Below are positions 1 through 11,200 of a DNA stretch of 64,000 bases, piece after piece. A model generated the notes under the pieces. That model was not told where the DNA came from, did not search any database, and was given only the letters and a program-made list of their open reading frames with translations. The DNA is from Lindgomyces ingoldianus (taxonomy: Eukaryota; Ascomycota; Dothideomycetes; Pleosporales; Lindgomycetaceae): positions 720,586 to 784,585 of the forward strand of contig NW_022985194.1 in assembly GCF_010093535.1 (NCBI RefSeq), in the 5' to 3' direction. Made by a program: the position numbers and the translations under genes. Each line of letters opens with the position of its first letter. Positions within the stretch are counted from its first letter, which is position 1.

Positions 1-2813
1 CTGTTCATCGATTCCGCCTCTTCGTACTTGCCTTGGCGCCCCAGCACTCCCGCCAAGTTGCTCATGCTCGTCAGCGTGGAAGGATGCTCAGGCCCAAGCA
101 CCTTCTCTCTAGTATCTGTTGACACCCGGAGAAACCCCTCCGCTACTCTATACTCCCCTCGGAGGAGTAGATACCAGCCCGCACGAAGAGCACTCTTTGC
201 TTGGTTTAACAAATCCTCCTCATCTTCTGTAGCATGGCTGATAATCTCTTTGACATGGGGAAGGAGTACTTCACATTCCTCCCAAGTCTTGTATTCTCCA
301 CTTGGAAATGCTGCACTAAGAGCCCGCACTGATTCCTTCACCCACTTACTCAGCTCCTTCTCCGCCTCGAGCCACGTCCTCATCGACAGCTGCACGAGCC
401 GGTGCATCTCTAATGCCTGCTCCCCAATCTCAGTCCTCACGAGGGAAAAGCTAAGCAACGGCGCCAGAGCATCGTCGAAGTCCAGCTGGCTTACGCTATT
501 GGTCTGCAGCAGCCATCTCGGGATTCCCTGCTTGTCAAACATGCTCATCATCGCAAGAAGATCGGCAGCCGACGGCGCCGTCTTTTGGATATACTTGAAC
601 GAGATCTGCCATGTCGCAATCACTGCATGCCGGATGCTGTGGTCGCGTCGAATGTCTTTCAACTCCTTCTTGCCGAGGAGATGCATCTGGTTGGCTTCAC
701 TCTCGCGGAACAGCTCGAGGTACGTGGACACGGTGGTTGTCGCTGCTCTTGTCTCGATGTACGTCGCGGCGTGCGTGATAGCTAGAGGTATCCACTCCAG
801 CATCCGAACAAGCGCCTCGGCGTCTACTCGGCTGGACTCACTAAACGGCACTCTTGTCCGCAGCAGGGCCAGCGCGTCCTCTTCCTCCATCGGCTTTACC
901 TGGACAATGCCGCCGGTTCCCCCAACGAGATTGACCGCTGCAGTTTTGTTCCTTGATGTGATTACGATCATTCCATTCGCCGTCTGAGGGAGGAAGCTCT
1001 CGAGCGGGCCGCTGTAGTCCGCCGCGTCGACTGTCTGCAGAGGGCCCGCGTTGTCTTCGTCATCACCAAAGAAAACGCTATTGTCGTCGACGTTATCGAG
1101 TATCATAAGCCACTGCCCATTCCTCCTGTCTGACAGCCAGGCATAGACCAACTGCAAGACATCCGCCTTTGAGTCTTCCCACCCGGGCAGTAGGAGCTTG
1201 TAAGCGATATCTCTGTATCCTTGCCGAAATCTAGTAGGATTGCTTGCGTGTATCCAGACGACTCGGGTGTGCGGCTCCGCCTTTTGGACACGGTATGCAT
1301 ACTCGATCGCGACTTGCGATTTCCTAACCACTGTCAGTGCTGTAGTCTAGAAGGAAACTATGCAATACTACTGACCCTACACCTCCTAGGCCAACAAGAG
1401 CCACGCGTGTGTGTGTCTGTGAGGCTCGATGCTTGCTAACTTCTGCGATGATGTCTTCTCGGCCAACAAAGCAGTTGTCGCGAGAAAAGGGGACCATGAA
1501 CAAGGCATCATTTGCTAGTAAAAGAACCTTTTGTGAGCGTCCTATAACGCTATACTTGACAGGTAATAGTCTTACGTACATGCAACGTCCGCCACATCCG
1601 CAACGTTAGTAGGCGGTAGCTGCTGACTTCCAAGCTCTTGTCGGACGAAGGCTTTCAAGACGCCAGAAATGGCACGATAGCCTTGATCGTCTTTGCTGCT
1701 GTACCTGGTCATCTGCATGTGATTGGCATCTATGCTTTCGACAGTCTCTAGCGCTCGTGGGAGGTCGAGTTTTGACGAGAAGTCGTCTACTACCTGCAGC
1801 CATCAGCCTTGTTTCGACTTGTCTGCGGTGCACGACTTATAGCTAACAAAAAACATACTTTCTCGTTCAGCCCTTTCATACCAGTGATGCTCCGTGCCTC
1901 CTGAAATGAATGAATCTTCATTGTCCCCTTGAACGCGATCGTCTTGAACTCCTCGTGAATGTTGTCTAGAACTTCGTTGTTTACTTCTAGCGTCTCGAGA
2001 ATCTTCTTGTTCGAATCTTGAAGTGTGAGGGACGCAAGGTTTGAAGCAATCTGGCCCCAGCCTGCATACGCACTCCCTCGGTGCGGCGTCCCGAGGAAGA
2101 TGATGAGCTTCGTTTGTTCACGGATCAGCTCTGATCGGTGGATAGCCTGTAGCAACAAATAAGCAGAGTTGTCGTTATAGCATGGACAACTAGGCCAATA
2201 CATCTTTGACAATAATGCCACCCAGACTGTGTACCACGAACGCGATCGGTTTCTACACCGCTGTTAGAGCTAACTTCAAGCGAATACAGGCTGGCACCAT
2301 CCTACTCCATTCCCAATTTCTCTCTCTAGTCTGACCGACAGGTCCCGACCATGCTGTGAGATGCTGTTCTTGTTGTTCGCCTGGAAAAGACCTCCGATAA
2401 CGTCTGCGTTATATCCGTATGTCCACACCTGGGCTTCAGGGACATCCGGCACGAGGTACTCTTCCGGCCAGAAGATTGTAGACGATGGTAGTGACGACGA
2501 GGCGGGGATGGAGGAGGGAGCGTGCGCTTGTTCAGTGTCTGTTGCTGAAGACTTGACCGTTCGTCGCTTGAACAAGGCCCTGAAGCTCTTGGGCTTTTTG
2601 GTCGCGTCGCTGCTGCTACTGTGGCTCGCGCTCGCCGCCGCTTCCCAAGTTCCTCGAGGATGACCTCGAAGCCCGTGGACGAACACGATACTGCGAATCG
2701 TCAGCAGAACTCCTCCGATATTTGAGGACGCGGTCTTACTTCAAGCAAGACTGGTCATCGTTCTGATCTCCAGCAGTCAGCCTTGTGAAGCTGTGCCGGT
2801 GTACGGTTGCCAT
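1..2813 (-). CDS. NLR-like protein: serine esterase-like + NB-ARC + TPR (C-terminus off the left edge)
   Basis: Intracellular STAND/NLR-type protein, presumably in self/non-self or immune-like signalling (inference). Model: complement(join(<1..1323, 1376..1514, 1580..1793, 1859..2146, 2202..2252, 2306..2690, 2740..2813)); all junctions are GT-AG and in phase. The N-terminus has the FVHGLRGHPRGTWE motif and VHSLGG nucleophile elbow of alpha/beta-hydrolases, then FLGTPHRGS. NB-ARC begins at FVGRE and has Walker A GLGGVGKS, Walker B WLMILDNVDD, IVITSRN, a WIPLA (GLPLA-like) motif and MHRLVQ (MHD-like). A TPR of the type LGPEHPSTLTSMSNLA starts near the left edge, and more repeats probably lie outside. 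The start at 2813 is chosen because the short first exon splices in phase onto IVFVHGLRGHP. An intron splits the Walker A codons (1324-1375). No frameshift or stop was found, so it looks intact. Confidence 0.85.
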
Positions 2814-3199
2814 GCGCGCTGCACGCTTGAAAGCGCGTCACCCGCTTAAGAGCAGACAACAGGGTGCACAGTTATCAAGGGTCAAGTCTGTAGACTTCGT
2901 CGAGACTGCAGTGAGTGTGTATCGAGGAGGGAGGATTGTAAGCCATCACCACCAGTGCAGCGAAGTAGAAGTCGCAGGCGCCATCGATCTCAGCCTCACG
3001 CACAGCGGCTGTAGGTAGAGCGCAGCGCGAACTGGACGATGGCGCCTTGCCAGTTATCGGGCTCGATATGCCGCCGGCCTGGCGTGCTGGGCACTCCTCC
3101 GGAGCCACCCATAAATTGTCACGTGATGTCTATTTTTAGGTACGGGGACTGCGCCGCTCATTAAGACTAGCTGTCGATTTGTACCTCCTCGATCACCAC
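2814..3199. other. intergenic, 5' flank of the NLR gene
   Basis: Upstream region of the minus-strand NLR gene, bordering the decayed transposon to the right. I see no gene. The ORFs here are short and unlike known proteins. A CACGTG core occurs near 3120. Confidence 0.4.
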
Positions 3200-4904
3200 C
3201 ATCGTGAACATGGATCGAGCTAGTCTGGCTCTCGTTCAAGTGCTTCCTGCAGATGTGCCTAAAACCTATGCTCTTTTGGCACCCTTCAGCATCGCGATCG
3301 CGGACGACGCTCGACAGAAGAGCATGCCAAAAGTCAACAATACCTTACTCCAGAAGAAAAAGCTATTGTTAGGTTCCTCCTACTTATGTCTAACCTTAGG
3401 CACCCTGTGCGTATCAAGCTCATAGTTCATACCCTCACTAGCCTATAGTATCGCCCGCCAGCGGTCTACAACATATATGCCAATCAAGCCCCTCGACAAG
3501 AACTAGCCGCTAGCCTTAAGAAACGCCATCCTGCGCTCAATGCAAAGAGAGCCAGGGCAATTAACTAGAAACCTCACAGGAGCAACATAAATCCTAAGAC
3601 AATAGAGTGGTTTACGTGATTAGTAGTACTATAGGATCTAGTTGTCCTGCCAGAGAATGTCTATTAAATAGATAAGACAGGTGTTATGCTAAGTATGCTA
3701 GGCTCTGTTAAGGTTCTTGTAGGCAAGGACAACCTACAAGGCTATAGAAGCGCTGGTGTGAAGCAGACAATAGTTACTGCTATTAAGTGAGTCAACTAAT
3801 GCTAATAGTAGGTCGCTGCATCCTCTTATAATTTAGCCAGCTTTAACACCCTAAAGCAATTAGACTACACACCCTGCCCCTTGATAGTACTACAGATTTT
3901 CTAAGAATAGGTTTAATAACTCTAAGATTAGCTTAGAGTGGTTCACGTGCTTTTTTAATTCCCAAACTAAAGGACTAGGTAACAGCAAACTATAGATGCT
4001 AATCAGCGACAGTTTTAGGACTTATAAGACGCTAGAGATTCTAGAGTTCCACTTTAAAAAAACAATATTATTATCTAGTGTTGTCTGCCTTGTACCTCTT
4101 ACAAGCTCTAGCCCTGTGACGGTAGACTCTTCGCCTTCTTGAAGACAGCATATCGCAAATAAGATTAAGCAGCTGAACAGAGGAGGTGTAGATATAATTA
4201 GCAAACAGCATTTTACCTATTTGTACATATTTGTACATGCCAGCAAGGGAGAGGGCGTTAACTAAAAGGAACATTACCGGCAGGTGGTCTGCCACTAGTT
4301 TGTTTCCTTTCAACCCTGAGTGAGTACTCTGAGATATACTAAAGCAGCTCACAGAACTTACTCTTCCTCAAGCTAACAGAGTTGTAGAATACTGCCCTCA
4401 AGACAAAGTTTTATTAACTCCTATAACGCCTATCACGCTAGTAACAATAGAGGACCTTACGTCTTTATACAACTAGATTAAAAAGAATACTTGTGCATTT
4501 GATGAGCCAAAAAGACAGCGCCTTCAGCGGCACGTACGGAAACTCGCGAGTACGGCCGATTATCCTTCGCTAAACGAGCTCCCCTCTAAGATCAACCTAA
4601 ATTTCTGTTCCAGGTGAACAACGAAGGCAAAGCTCGTCGGTCAGTCAGATCAGTGGTGCTAGGGAAGGCAAAGATAATGAGCTATGACGATCTTGAAGAG
4701 GCACGAGCGAAGTGTGCCGCTAAAGACAAAGCTACCACAGACAAGAGTAAGGGCAAACGTTGCCGTAAGCGCAAGCCTTCCACACTGGAGGCAGAACTAG
4801 AGGCAGGGCTAGAGGCAGAGGAAGAGGTGGATACAATTTCATCGATGCCAAAGGACAAAGTCTAGGAGTGGGCGACGTGGAGGGCGCCAGTAGCGCAGAT
4901 GTGA
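3200..4904 (+). pseudogene. Pogo/Fot1-like DDE transposase relic (RIP-decayed)
   Basis: Remains of a fungal Pogo/Fot1 (Tc1-mariner superfamily) transposase. Family order can be followed in the three plus frames: N-terminal HTH part (LPADVPKTYALLAPF, about 3235), an EEKAIVRFLLLMSNLRHPVR segment (about 3355), LPENVY and GVMLSMLGSVKVLVGKD (about 3645-3735), a DDE-like LISDSFRTYKTLEILEF (about 4000), LNRGGVDIISKQHFTYLY (about 4175), and a basic C-terminus GKAKIMSYDDLEEARAK ending WRAPVAQM at 4904. Many in-frame TAG/TAA codons stand where Trp or Gln is expected, and there are frameshifts, so it cannot be translated. I could not fix the terminal inverted repeats. The C-terminal 250 bases (from about 4614) are best preserved. 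Confidence 0.8.
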
Positions 4905-5575
4905 TTAGGGGAATGTTATTACAGTGCAAGTATATTCTTCATAAGTTGCGGAACCTCAACAGGAGAATAACTAACTTCAGCAGATGCTCTGTGTCTGACG
5001 GCTATTGATGTCTTTTACGAACAGCTCCATGCACAGTCATAACGCTGACAGGCACAGTCTATGCTTACTACACAACTAACGTCTGTAATTAACTCTGTTG
5101 TGATTATGTAGGCAGTGTGGGGTCGTTCCAAACTAGCTAGAATTAGTACTCACTGTAGTGGCAGGTACCAACCGGGGGTAGCAATGTTGCATTGATTTGT
5201 GCGGTGCAGCAGACGCGAGGCTGATATGACTTCCAGGCTTCGTACTTCGTTTTTAAGACTGAGATAACACCGTTTAAGATTAGTTTAGACGAGGAAGAGC
5301 CTAATTATAGTGCTGTAAGAAAGGAACTCTGTGGTGTTATAGAATAAGGCATGTTGCGTGTCGGGCGACAAGGCGAACTACAGGTACGTAATTTTTAGGT
5401 AAAAGGGGTCCTAGATGTCTAAATGTAACTACAGTACATCGCCTATGCGTAGTTATAGTAATTATTAGTATGTGTATAGATATCTCATCACTTGAAGCTG
5501 AAGAACCCCTAATTTCTCATAATTCTCGGCGCAGAGAGTTTCTCGCCCCGCAGGGATAGACGTTACATGGGGAAT
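4905..5575. other. AT-rich intergenic, probably transposon flank
   Basis: No gene seen. The sequence resembles the RIP-decayed element to its left (TA-rich, stops in all frames) and probably includes the transposon's 3' untranslated end. No clear inverted repeat matching the left side was found by eye. Confidence 0.3.
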
Positions 5576-5746
5576 TTAACCTAGATCTGGCTTGGCGCAA
5601 TTGGTGCACTCTTTTCCCGACTCGCGACATTCAAAGTTTGCCCCTCGCTCTTTGCAAGTAATACCCGTGGTCTTCGCTTCGGAGCAGAGGTAGAGTTCCC
5701 ACCGGGTACATTTGCAATCATATTCCCAAGAAACAAAGGTACACAT
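5576..5746 (-). CDS. small Cys-rich protein, 56 aa, starts MC, ends CxxC
   Basis: ATG at 5746, stop at 5576-5578, no intron. The 56-residue product starts Met-Cys, has nine cysteines in total (one near the N-terminus as YDCKC) and ends with ECTNCAKPDLG. On the minus strand a GCATATAAG TATA-like box lies about 100 bases upstream, as expected for a short fungal gene. It shares its layout (MC start, an aromatic-x-C early motif, a final E/F-C-x2-C) with the ORFs at 7899 and 18928. No signal peptide is visible. Function is unknown. Proteins with this layout are common as lineage-specific hypothetical proteins in Pezizomycotina (general knowledge). It may be real, but coding status is not proven. 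Confidence 0.45.
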   Translation of the reverse strand: MCTFVSWEYDCKCTRWELYLCSEAKTTGITCKERGANFECRESGKECTNCAKPDLG

Positions 5747-7898
5747 CTTGGTTTGTGACCGTGCTAACACAATCCTAAAGGGTTTGTTCAGAAGTTAATG
5801 CAGTTGGACGTTGTCAGTCAGCATGTACGTGGGGTTCTTATATGCACAAGTAGGCATTGTATTGTGCACAAAGGGAACAAGTTGCATGACAGCTCATACT
5901 GATACTACTTCACAATGCAAATGTGAGCAATCAAGCAGCAAGATAAACGTTTCTCTTTAATTTAGAGAATTGACTTAGGAATTCCGTTGCGCGGAACCCT
6001 TAATAATTCACAAAACCTATGCCAAGCTGAACTTTCCACAATTTCCTCGCCAGTTGCTCCACGGAATGGGGATGTTCTTTATCTCCCGCCGCTAAATTAC
6101 TTCAGAGCACTAATAGGTTATACGATCTTAATCCTAGCCGACAAAGATTCTTATACAGCAACCTCTGTAAGGCCTAAAAAATCCTAGCATTTCCCTTCAA
6201 CATGGACCTCTCGATTTTGTCCACAGAAAGATAGATGGATGATACGACTCTTTTTGCCTAGAGGGCGCGAAACCCCACCTGTTGTATCCAAGCCCAGGCA
6301 TCCAATTTCAGAATTTATCCATCGTGGCTTATAAGATGTTAGCGTCTGTCAAGTGTGACCAAATATATAGTAAAACGACCATGCCAAATTGATATATATT
6401 TGTGAGGACTTTTTAGGTCTTGTAGTTTCTGTTGATTTAGAAGATGTTTATGGCATCTTATATACATACCTTAGTAGGGGTTTGTACTCGTGTAGACAGA
6501 CCGTCAAGTAGTACACAGCAGTACTCTTCTCCTGGTTGCCCATTGGATTAAAACGCAGCAGAGAAATGAGTACCAACGCCTTGGATTGCCAGCTCCGTCA
6601 TACCAAGAGATCTAAAGTATGAGAAGACTAAAAGTGGCTGTGGCTCTTTAGGCTAGCAATAGCTCCCCGGTGCTTCTAAGAACAGGGGGATTTGTGGCGG
6701 ACAGACCCTCATCAGACAAACCATCCTTGGACGCAATCTTCCTGTTGATACAAGTTCGTGCGCGGTGCGCCTCGCGATGGTGTGGTACGTTATTGCATTG
6801 CTAAATGCTGCAAGTGGAAACAGGTCAAACTCTAACTGGGCAGTAGAAGAATACATATAGGGGGATAAATGGACGTGTGATCATAATTATAAACGGTTTG
6901 ATAGCACGTATTTGCTGCTTTGCCTAGGGCCACAGGGTGGAACGGGCTGCAAAGAGCTACAACTATATTGCGGCGGGAACGGTGCAGTTGGCGAGCATTA
7001 TGGAAGGGGGTGAGAAACTTCCATACGATTTCTGGTTCGACTAGTCGAAGTCGGTCTAACCTAGTTGATTGGACGCCCTGGCTGAGAAGACAACTTTTAG
7101 GATACTTGCACCGTAGAGGGCCACTGAATCGAGTCATCTATTAGCCAACCCCATCGTTCATAGTGTGACATTGAATAAATAGGAAGCATTTGGAATTCTT
7201 GATTTCAACATTGGTAATTCTACACCCTCGCCCCACTATGTGCATCCGAATATACACTCATGGGAGTCCTGACCATAATCAGGCATCACGTCCTCCGTTA
7301 GGCCTTAATACTTGACAAAATTTCCCTCTCAACACCCTGCTCCTTCGTACTATGTGTAGTTTAAACAGGTCGCCAATCCTCGAAGGGTTCCTTCCACGAG
7401 AAACCCACCTCCATCAAACTCTAATAATCTGTGGGGAAATGATCTAATTCTACAAATTTGGAGCAAAGCCCTACTCTCTAACCAGATTATCACTTGCATT
7501 ACAAGTCGCCCGGACTGAGGCTTCTTTGAAAGCAAAGAGTTCACAGACATAAATTGGGAGACGGTAGTAGACAAGTGTGGGGATTGCTGTTTCTTGTCTC
7601 TTTAGGGTTGTTTTGGGGCTCGTTTACGTTTTGGGGCCGTTTAATAGCAGTCCAGGGAGAGGCATAGATTAGCGTTGTCATTGTTTGGCGGGTCTTGGGA
7701 CCTATCACATCAGCGCGCATGACGGGAAGAACGCATCGCCTCTGCCAAACGCTCAAATTAACAAGTGCCACGTCTCATCCGAAGTGATGTCAATGGCATT
7801 TATGATATATAAATCAATTCCTCTAGGTAGCGTCCTTCTTCTTAAAGATATCAATCAACCTTCCTCAAATTCTTAAACAAAACTTCTGTATAACTAAA
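5747..7898. other. gene-poor, AT-rich stretch
   Basis: No convincing gene in 2.1 kb. ORFs are short, scattered over both strands, and carry no motif I recognise. The far right holds a TATA-like box (about 7801-7812) and a CT-rich leader serving the ORF at 7899. Confidence 0.4.
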
Positions 7899-8156
7899 AT
7901 GTGTAAAGAAACTATCTACCGATACGAGTGCTGGTCCCTGACCAATGACCCTGACCATACCGTATCGTGCAACGTACCTTGCGGCCATCCTTCGTGTCAT
8001 GGTGCTACAGAGCCGGAATACCAGAGGGTGAAAGGAGAATGTGAGGAATGCTCCGGTTCATCGTTGTCCTTCTGGGGTCTTATTGGCAGGGAAATGGAGC
8101 GGGTTGCAAGGGAACGAGAAAAGGGGGAGGATAGTGCGGAGAAGGGCAATAAGTAA
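7899..8156 (+). CDS. small Cys-rich protein, 85 aa, MC start
   Basis: ATG at 7899, stop ends at 8156. The 85-residue product starts MCKETIYRYECW. Further cysteines occur in SCNVPCGHPSCHG and GECEECSG, so the Cys-rich half resembles a small zinc-binding or disulfide module. It is followed by a charged helical tail (REMERVAREREKGED). A TATA-like ATATATAAATC lies about 90 bases upstream and the leader is CT-rich, which is typical of expressed fungal genes. The first 50 residues share the pattern of the ORFs at 5746(-) and 18928(+). Function unknown; no signal peptide. It lies next to the 3' end of the PKS gene and converges with it, but nothing indicates a functional link. Confidence 0.5.
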   Translation: MCKETIYRYECWSLTNDPDHTVSCNVPCGHPSCHGATEPEYQRVKGECEECSGSSLSFWGLIGREMERVAREREKGEDSAEKGNK

Positions 8157-8267
8157 TACTTCCTTCAGTTTGCGCTGTCGGTGCTGGGACAACTGGCGTT
8201 TATCTGCTCGGCAATATCCAAGCACACTGCCAAGGGTCAGCCAATATTCAAGGGGTTATTAGTTACA

Positions 8268-11200
8268 CTAACATCGATGTATGCTTCTTGCCCCTAAAAT
8301 CTTCAGTGCCGGGACATCTCTCTCAATCATTTTGTAGAACCAATTCCGTAGTTCTACCACAATCAACGAATCCACCCCCAAATCGGTCATATTCTGTTCC
8401 CTACTAACGGATCCACCTGGTAGCACTAGAAGAGTCTCTAGCTTCTCAACGAAGAAAGCAGATACCACATCTGCGATCTTTGGGGCCGATTCGAGGTTCG
8501 CAATCTGATCTTTTAGGCTTTGTTGCGCTTTCGTCGCTTCTGCAGAATCTTGAGTTCCATTATGTTTCGTGAAATGGCAGAATCTAGGGTCCATTTGCCA
8601 AAAGAGTAAGTCAGGGCTATCAGCTCGGTATCGGCTTAATCCTGTTGTTAAGTCTAGTGGCTGATCCGGTACATTGGGTCGTCCGGCAAGAATAGCTTCG
8701 TGAAACATGTGGTGAAGGTCGCGTTCGGAGATCGGTGGATACCCCTCCCTTTCTAGTCCCGCGTATAAATTCTGCTTCTCACGAAGTAGAAAACCAAGTC
8801 CGTAGATGACCCCGATATTTAGCACTGATCCTGCTACTCCGTGTGCTCGTCTATTTGCGGCGAGACCATTCATGTACATGTTCGCAGCAGCATAATTCGA
8901 TTGCCCTGGATGACCACCTATCGCGGCAAAAGAAGAGGTCATGATAAAGAATTCCATCTCCGGGTCGCTGAATACACTGTCCAAATTTTTAGAGCCAATC
9001 GTCTTGGGATGTAACACTCGATTCCACGTTTTCAGTGTCATTTGTGCGAAAACTCGATCGTCTAGAACCATGGCACCATTCACGACTCCAGCAACTGGAG
9101 GCATGCTCTGAGATAGCTTAGCCTTGAAGCGTCTTACATTGACGATATCAGTGACATCGAGCTTCTCGATTGCAATTTCTACCCCATGCGTTGAGACGAG
9201 TTCGTCCTTCCATTTCGGGTGCATGTTTGGATTGCGACTAGCGAGGACAATGTGTTTTGCACCAAGGTCGATGAAGAATCGGCTGAGGCTTTGTCCCATA
9301 TCGCGAGTGAGGCCGACTAGGATGTATGTTCGATCGGGTCGGAGCATTCGGTGCGAGACGAGCGGACTTACTATTCGAGATACCATACGTTCTGCCTTCC
9401 AGTCTATTATGGTAAAAAGCGGGAATGGATGACGAGTTTCGAGCAAAGACGGTACAGAAATAGTGTTTGTATGGAAGGACCGCGGGGCTGTATTGTCAAG
9501 GCCGTCTAAAGCAGCGGAAATAGCACCGACCCAAGAGAGCCGCGCGCTAGAAAAGCCTCCGTCGCCAATGTTGGTGTTTGAGTCGCTCAGTACAGGGGGT
9601 GGCAGGAACTGACAGGCTTCTGGAAAACAGTGTCGAATCTTCTGGGAGAAATCATCATTCTCGGGAAGGAACGAGACGACAAGGGCATTGAAGGATGATA
9701 GCAGGGCTTTAATTCTGGAGATTGGTGTTCTTGGGTGAATGCCGAGAGTTCGCACACCTAGGTTTGGCGCTTCATCATTCGCGCTAGTCCTGACAATGGA
9801 TATCCGAGCCTCATAAATTTGTTGAATGGCGTGAAGGGTATACGTATCTGGTTCGATTAGAACAAGACTCCGCCCCCTAGCTTTCCGTGCTATGGTTGCG
9901 GCAATTGCAAATCTAGTGACACTGTTTAACAAATCCAGAGGCCTGGTTTCCGCTTTTAAACTATACACTCGGGTAGATGGCATGGAGATATATGACGAAT
10001 TTGCTGCGGAGGGCGCAACGACAAGATTCCCTGTCGTCATATCATTTCCGATGCAGATGTAGGCAGCGTAGTTATCAGTTATTGGAACAAGATTTAGAGA
10101 ACTATACGAAACCTGTATGGTGGAGATGTTGCCGTTAACATCCCTCGGTGGTAGATTCTCCAGGGCAGCAGTTTCCAAGGTCACTTGTTTCCCGTTCTGT
10201 TTGACGGTAAGAGCCGTGTTGGCTGAAGTCACTGAGTCGGACACTATTCGCCGAGATGAATTAACGCGACTATTTCCAGGTTCGAATGGCAGCACTCGTG
10301 ATATCAAGCGACGTCCATCTTCCATGAAGATCTCCCTCTCAGAGATCCACGATCTACCATCTGGATGCCAGTGGGATACACCGTCATCGACGATCATTCC
10401 TAAGAACATTTCCGCAACGAGGAGAGAACTCCCCTCAGTCCTCTCCAAATCGAGGTTGCGGACCGTCAAATTAGGAATCTCGGCAGCAATGGTTCGTGTA
10501 AAGCCAAATGTAGCTGCATGATCCGGATTGCTGTATCTTGCACCAAGGGTCAACCACATAGCCTTCATTTTCGGTCGCATGAGGTCTTTCAGCTGGGTAA
10601 TTCTCTCCTCGGTCATGTTTGACATGACGCTTTCGTCTAGATCCGCTGCGATTATGGTGGCCGTGCATTCGCCAATATCCTCAGCCTCGAGTGTATCAAA
10701 GGAGTCGCGGAGAGTAATAGTATGGCAGAATGAACCTAAGAGTTCTTGCAATTCATTCCCCAAGGAAGATGTGTATGCGCTCGTACCGCCGATGATCAGG
10801 AGATGTTCGACAATCTCACGACTTTCTTCTTCCAGGAGACGGTGTGGTATGGCTAACTGAGGATCTATTGCTTGTCTGACAAAGATAGAGAAGCCGGAGG
10901 GGAAGACTTGGTTGGAGTACCTAGCGACTTGGCCAAAATTGCAGTTCTCTAAAACGTCCGGCCACTCGGATGGCGTTGGGAGTTCGCTAGGAAAGGCGGT
11001 CGGTAATCCATGGAGTCGATCCGTGAGAACAATATTAGGTGAGTCGAGCAGAAGCAAGAAACCTCCAGTCTTCATGATCGACCTGATCTCTCTCATGATT
11101 TTTCCGGTTGATTTACTTTGCAGAATCGATGCCGAAAGAAGGACAAGGTCGAAGGACACGGCGGGCGGGGTTTGCTCGATCAAATCTTTGTTCAGATCCA

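Noticed and set aside
28..987. A 319-codon plus-strand open frame
   Set aside because: It has no ATG start and lies antisense to the NB-ARC/TPR coding frame, whose motifs are clear on the minus strand.
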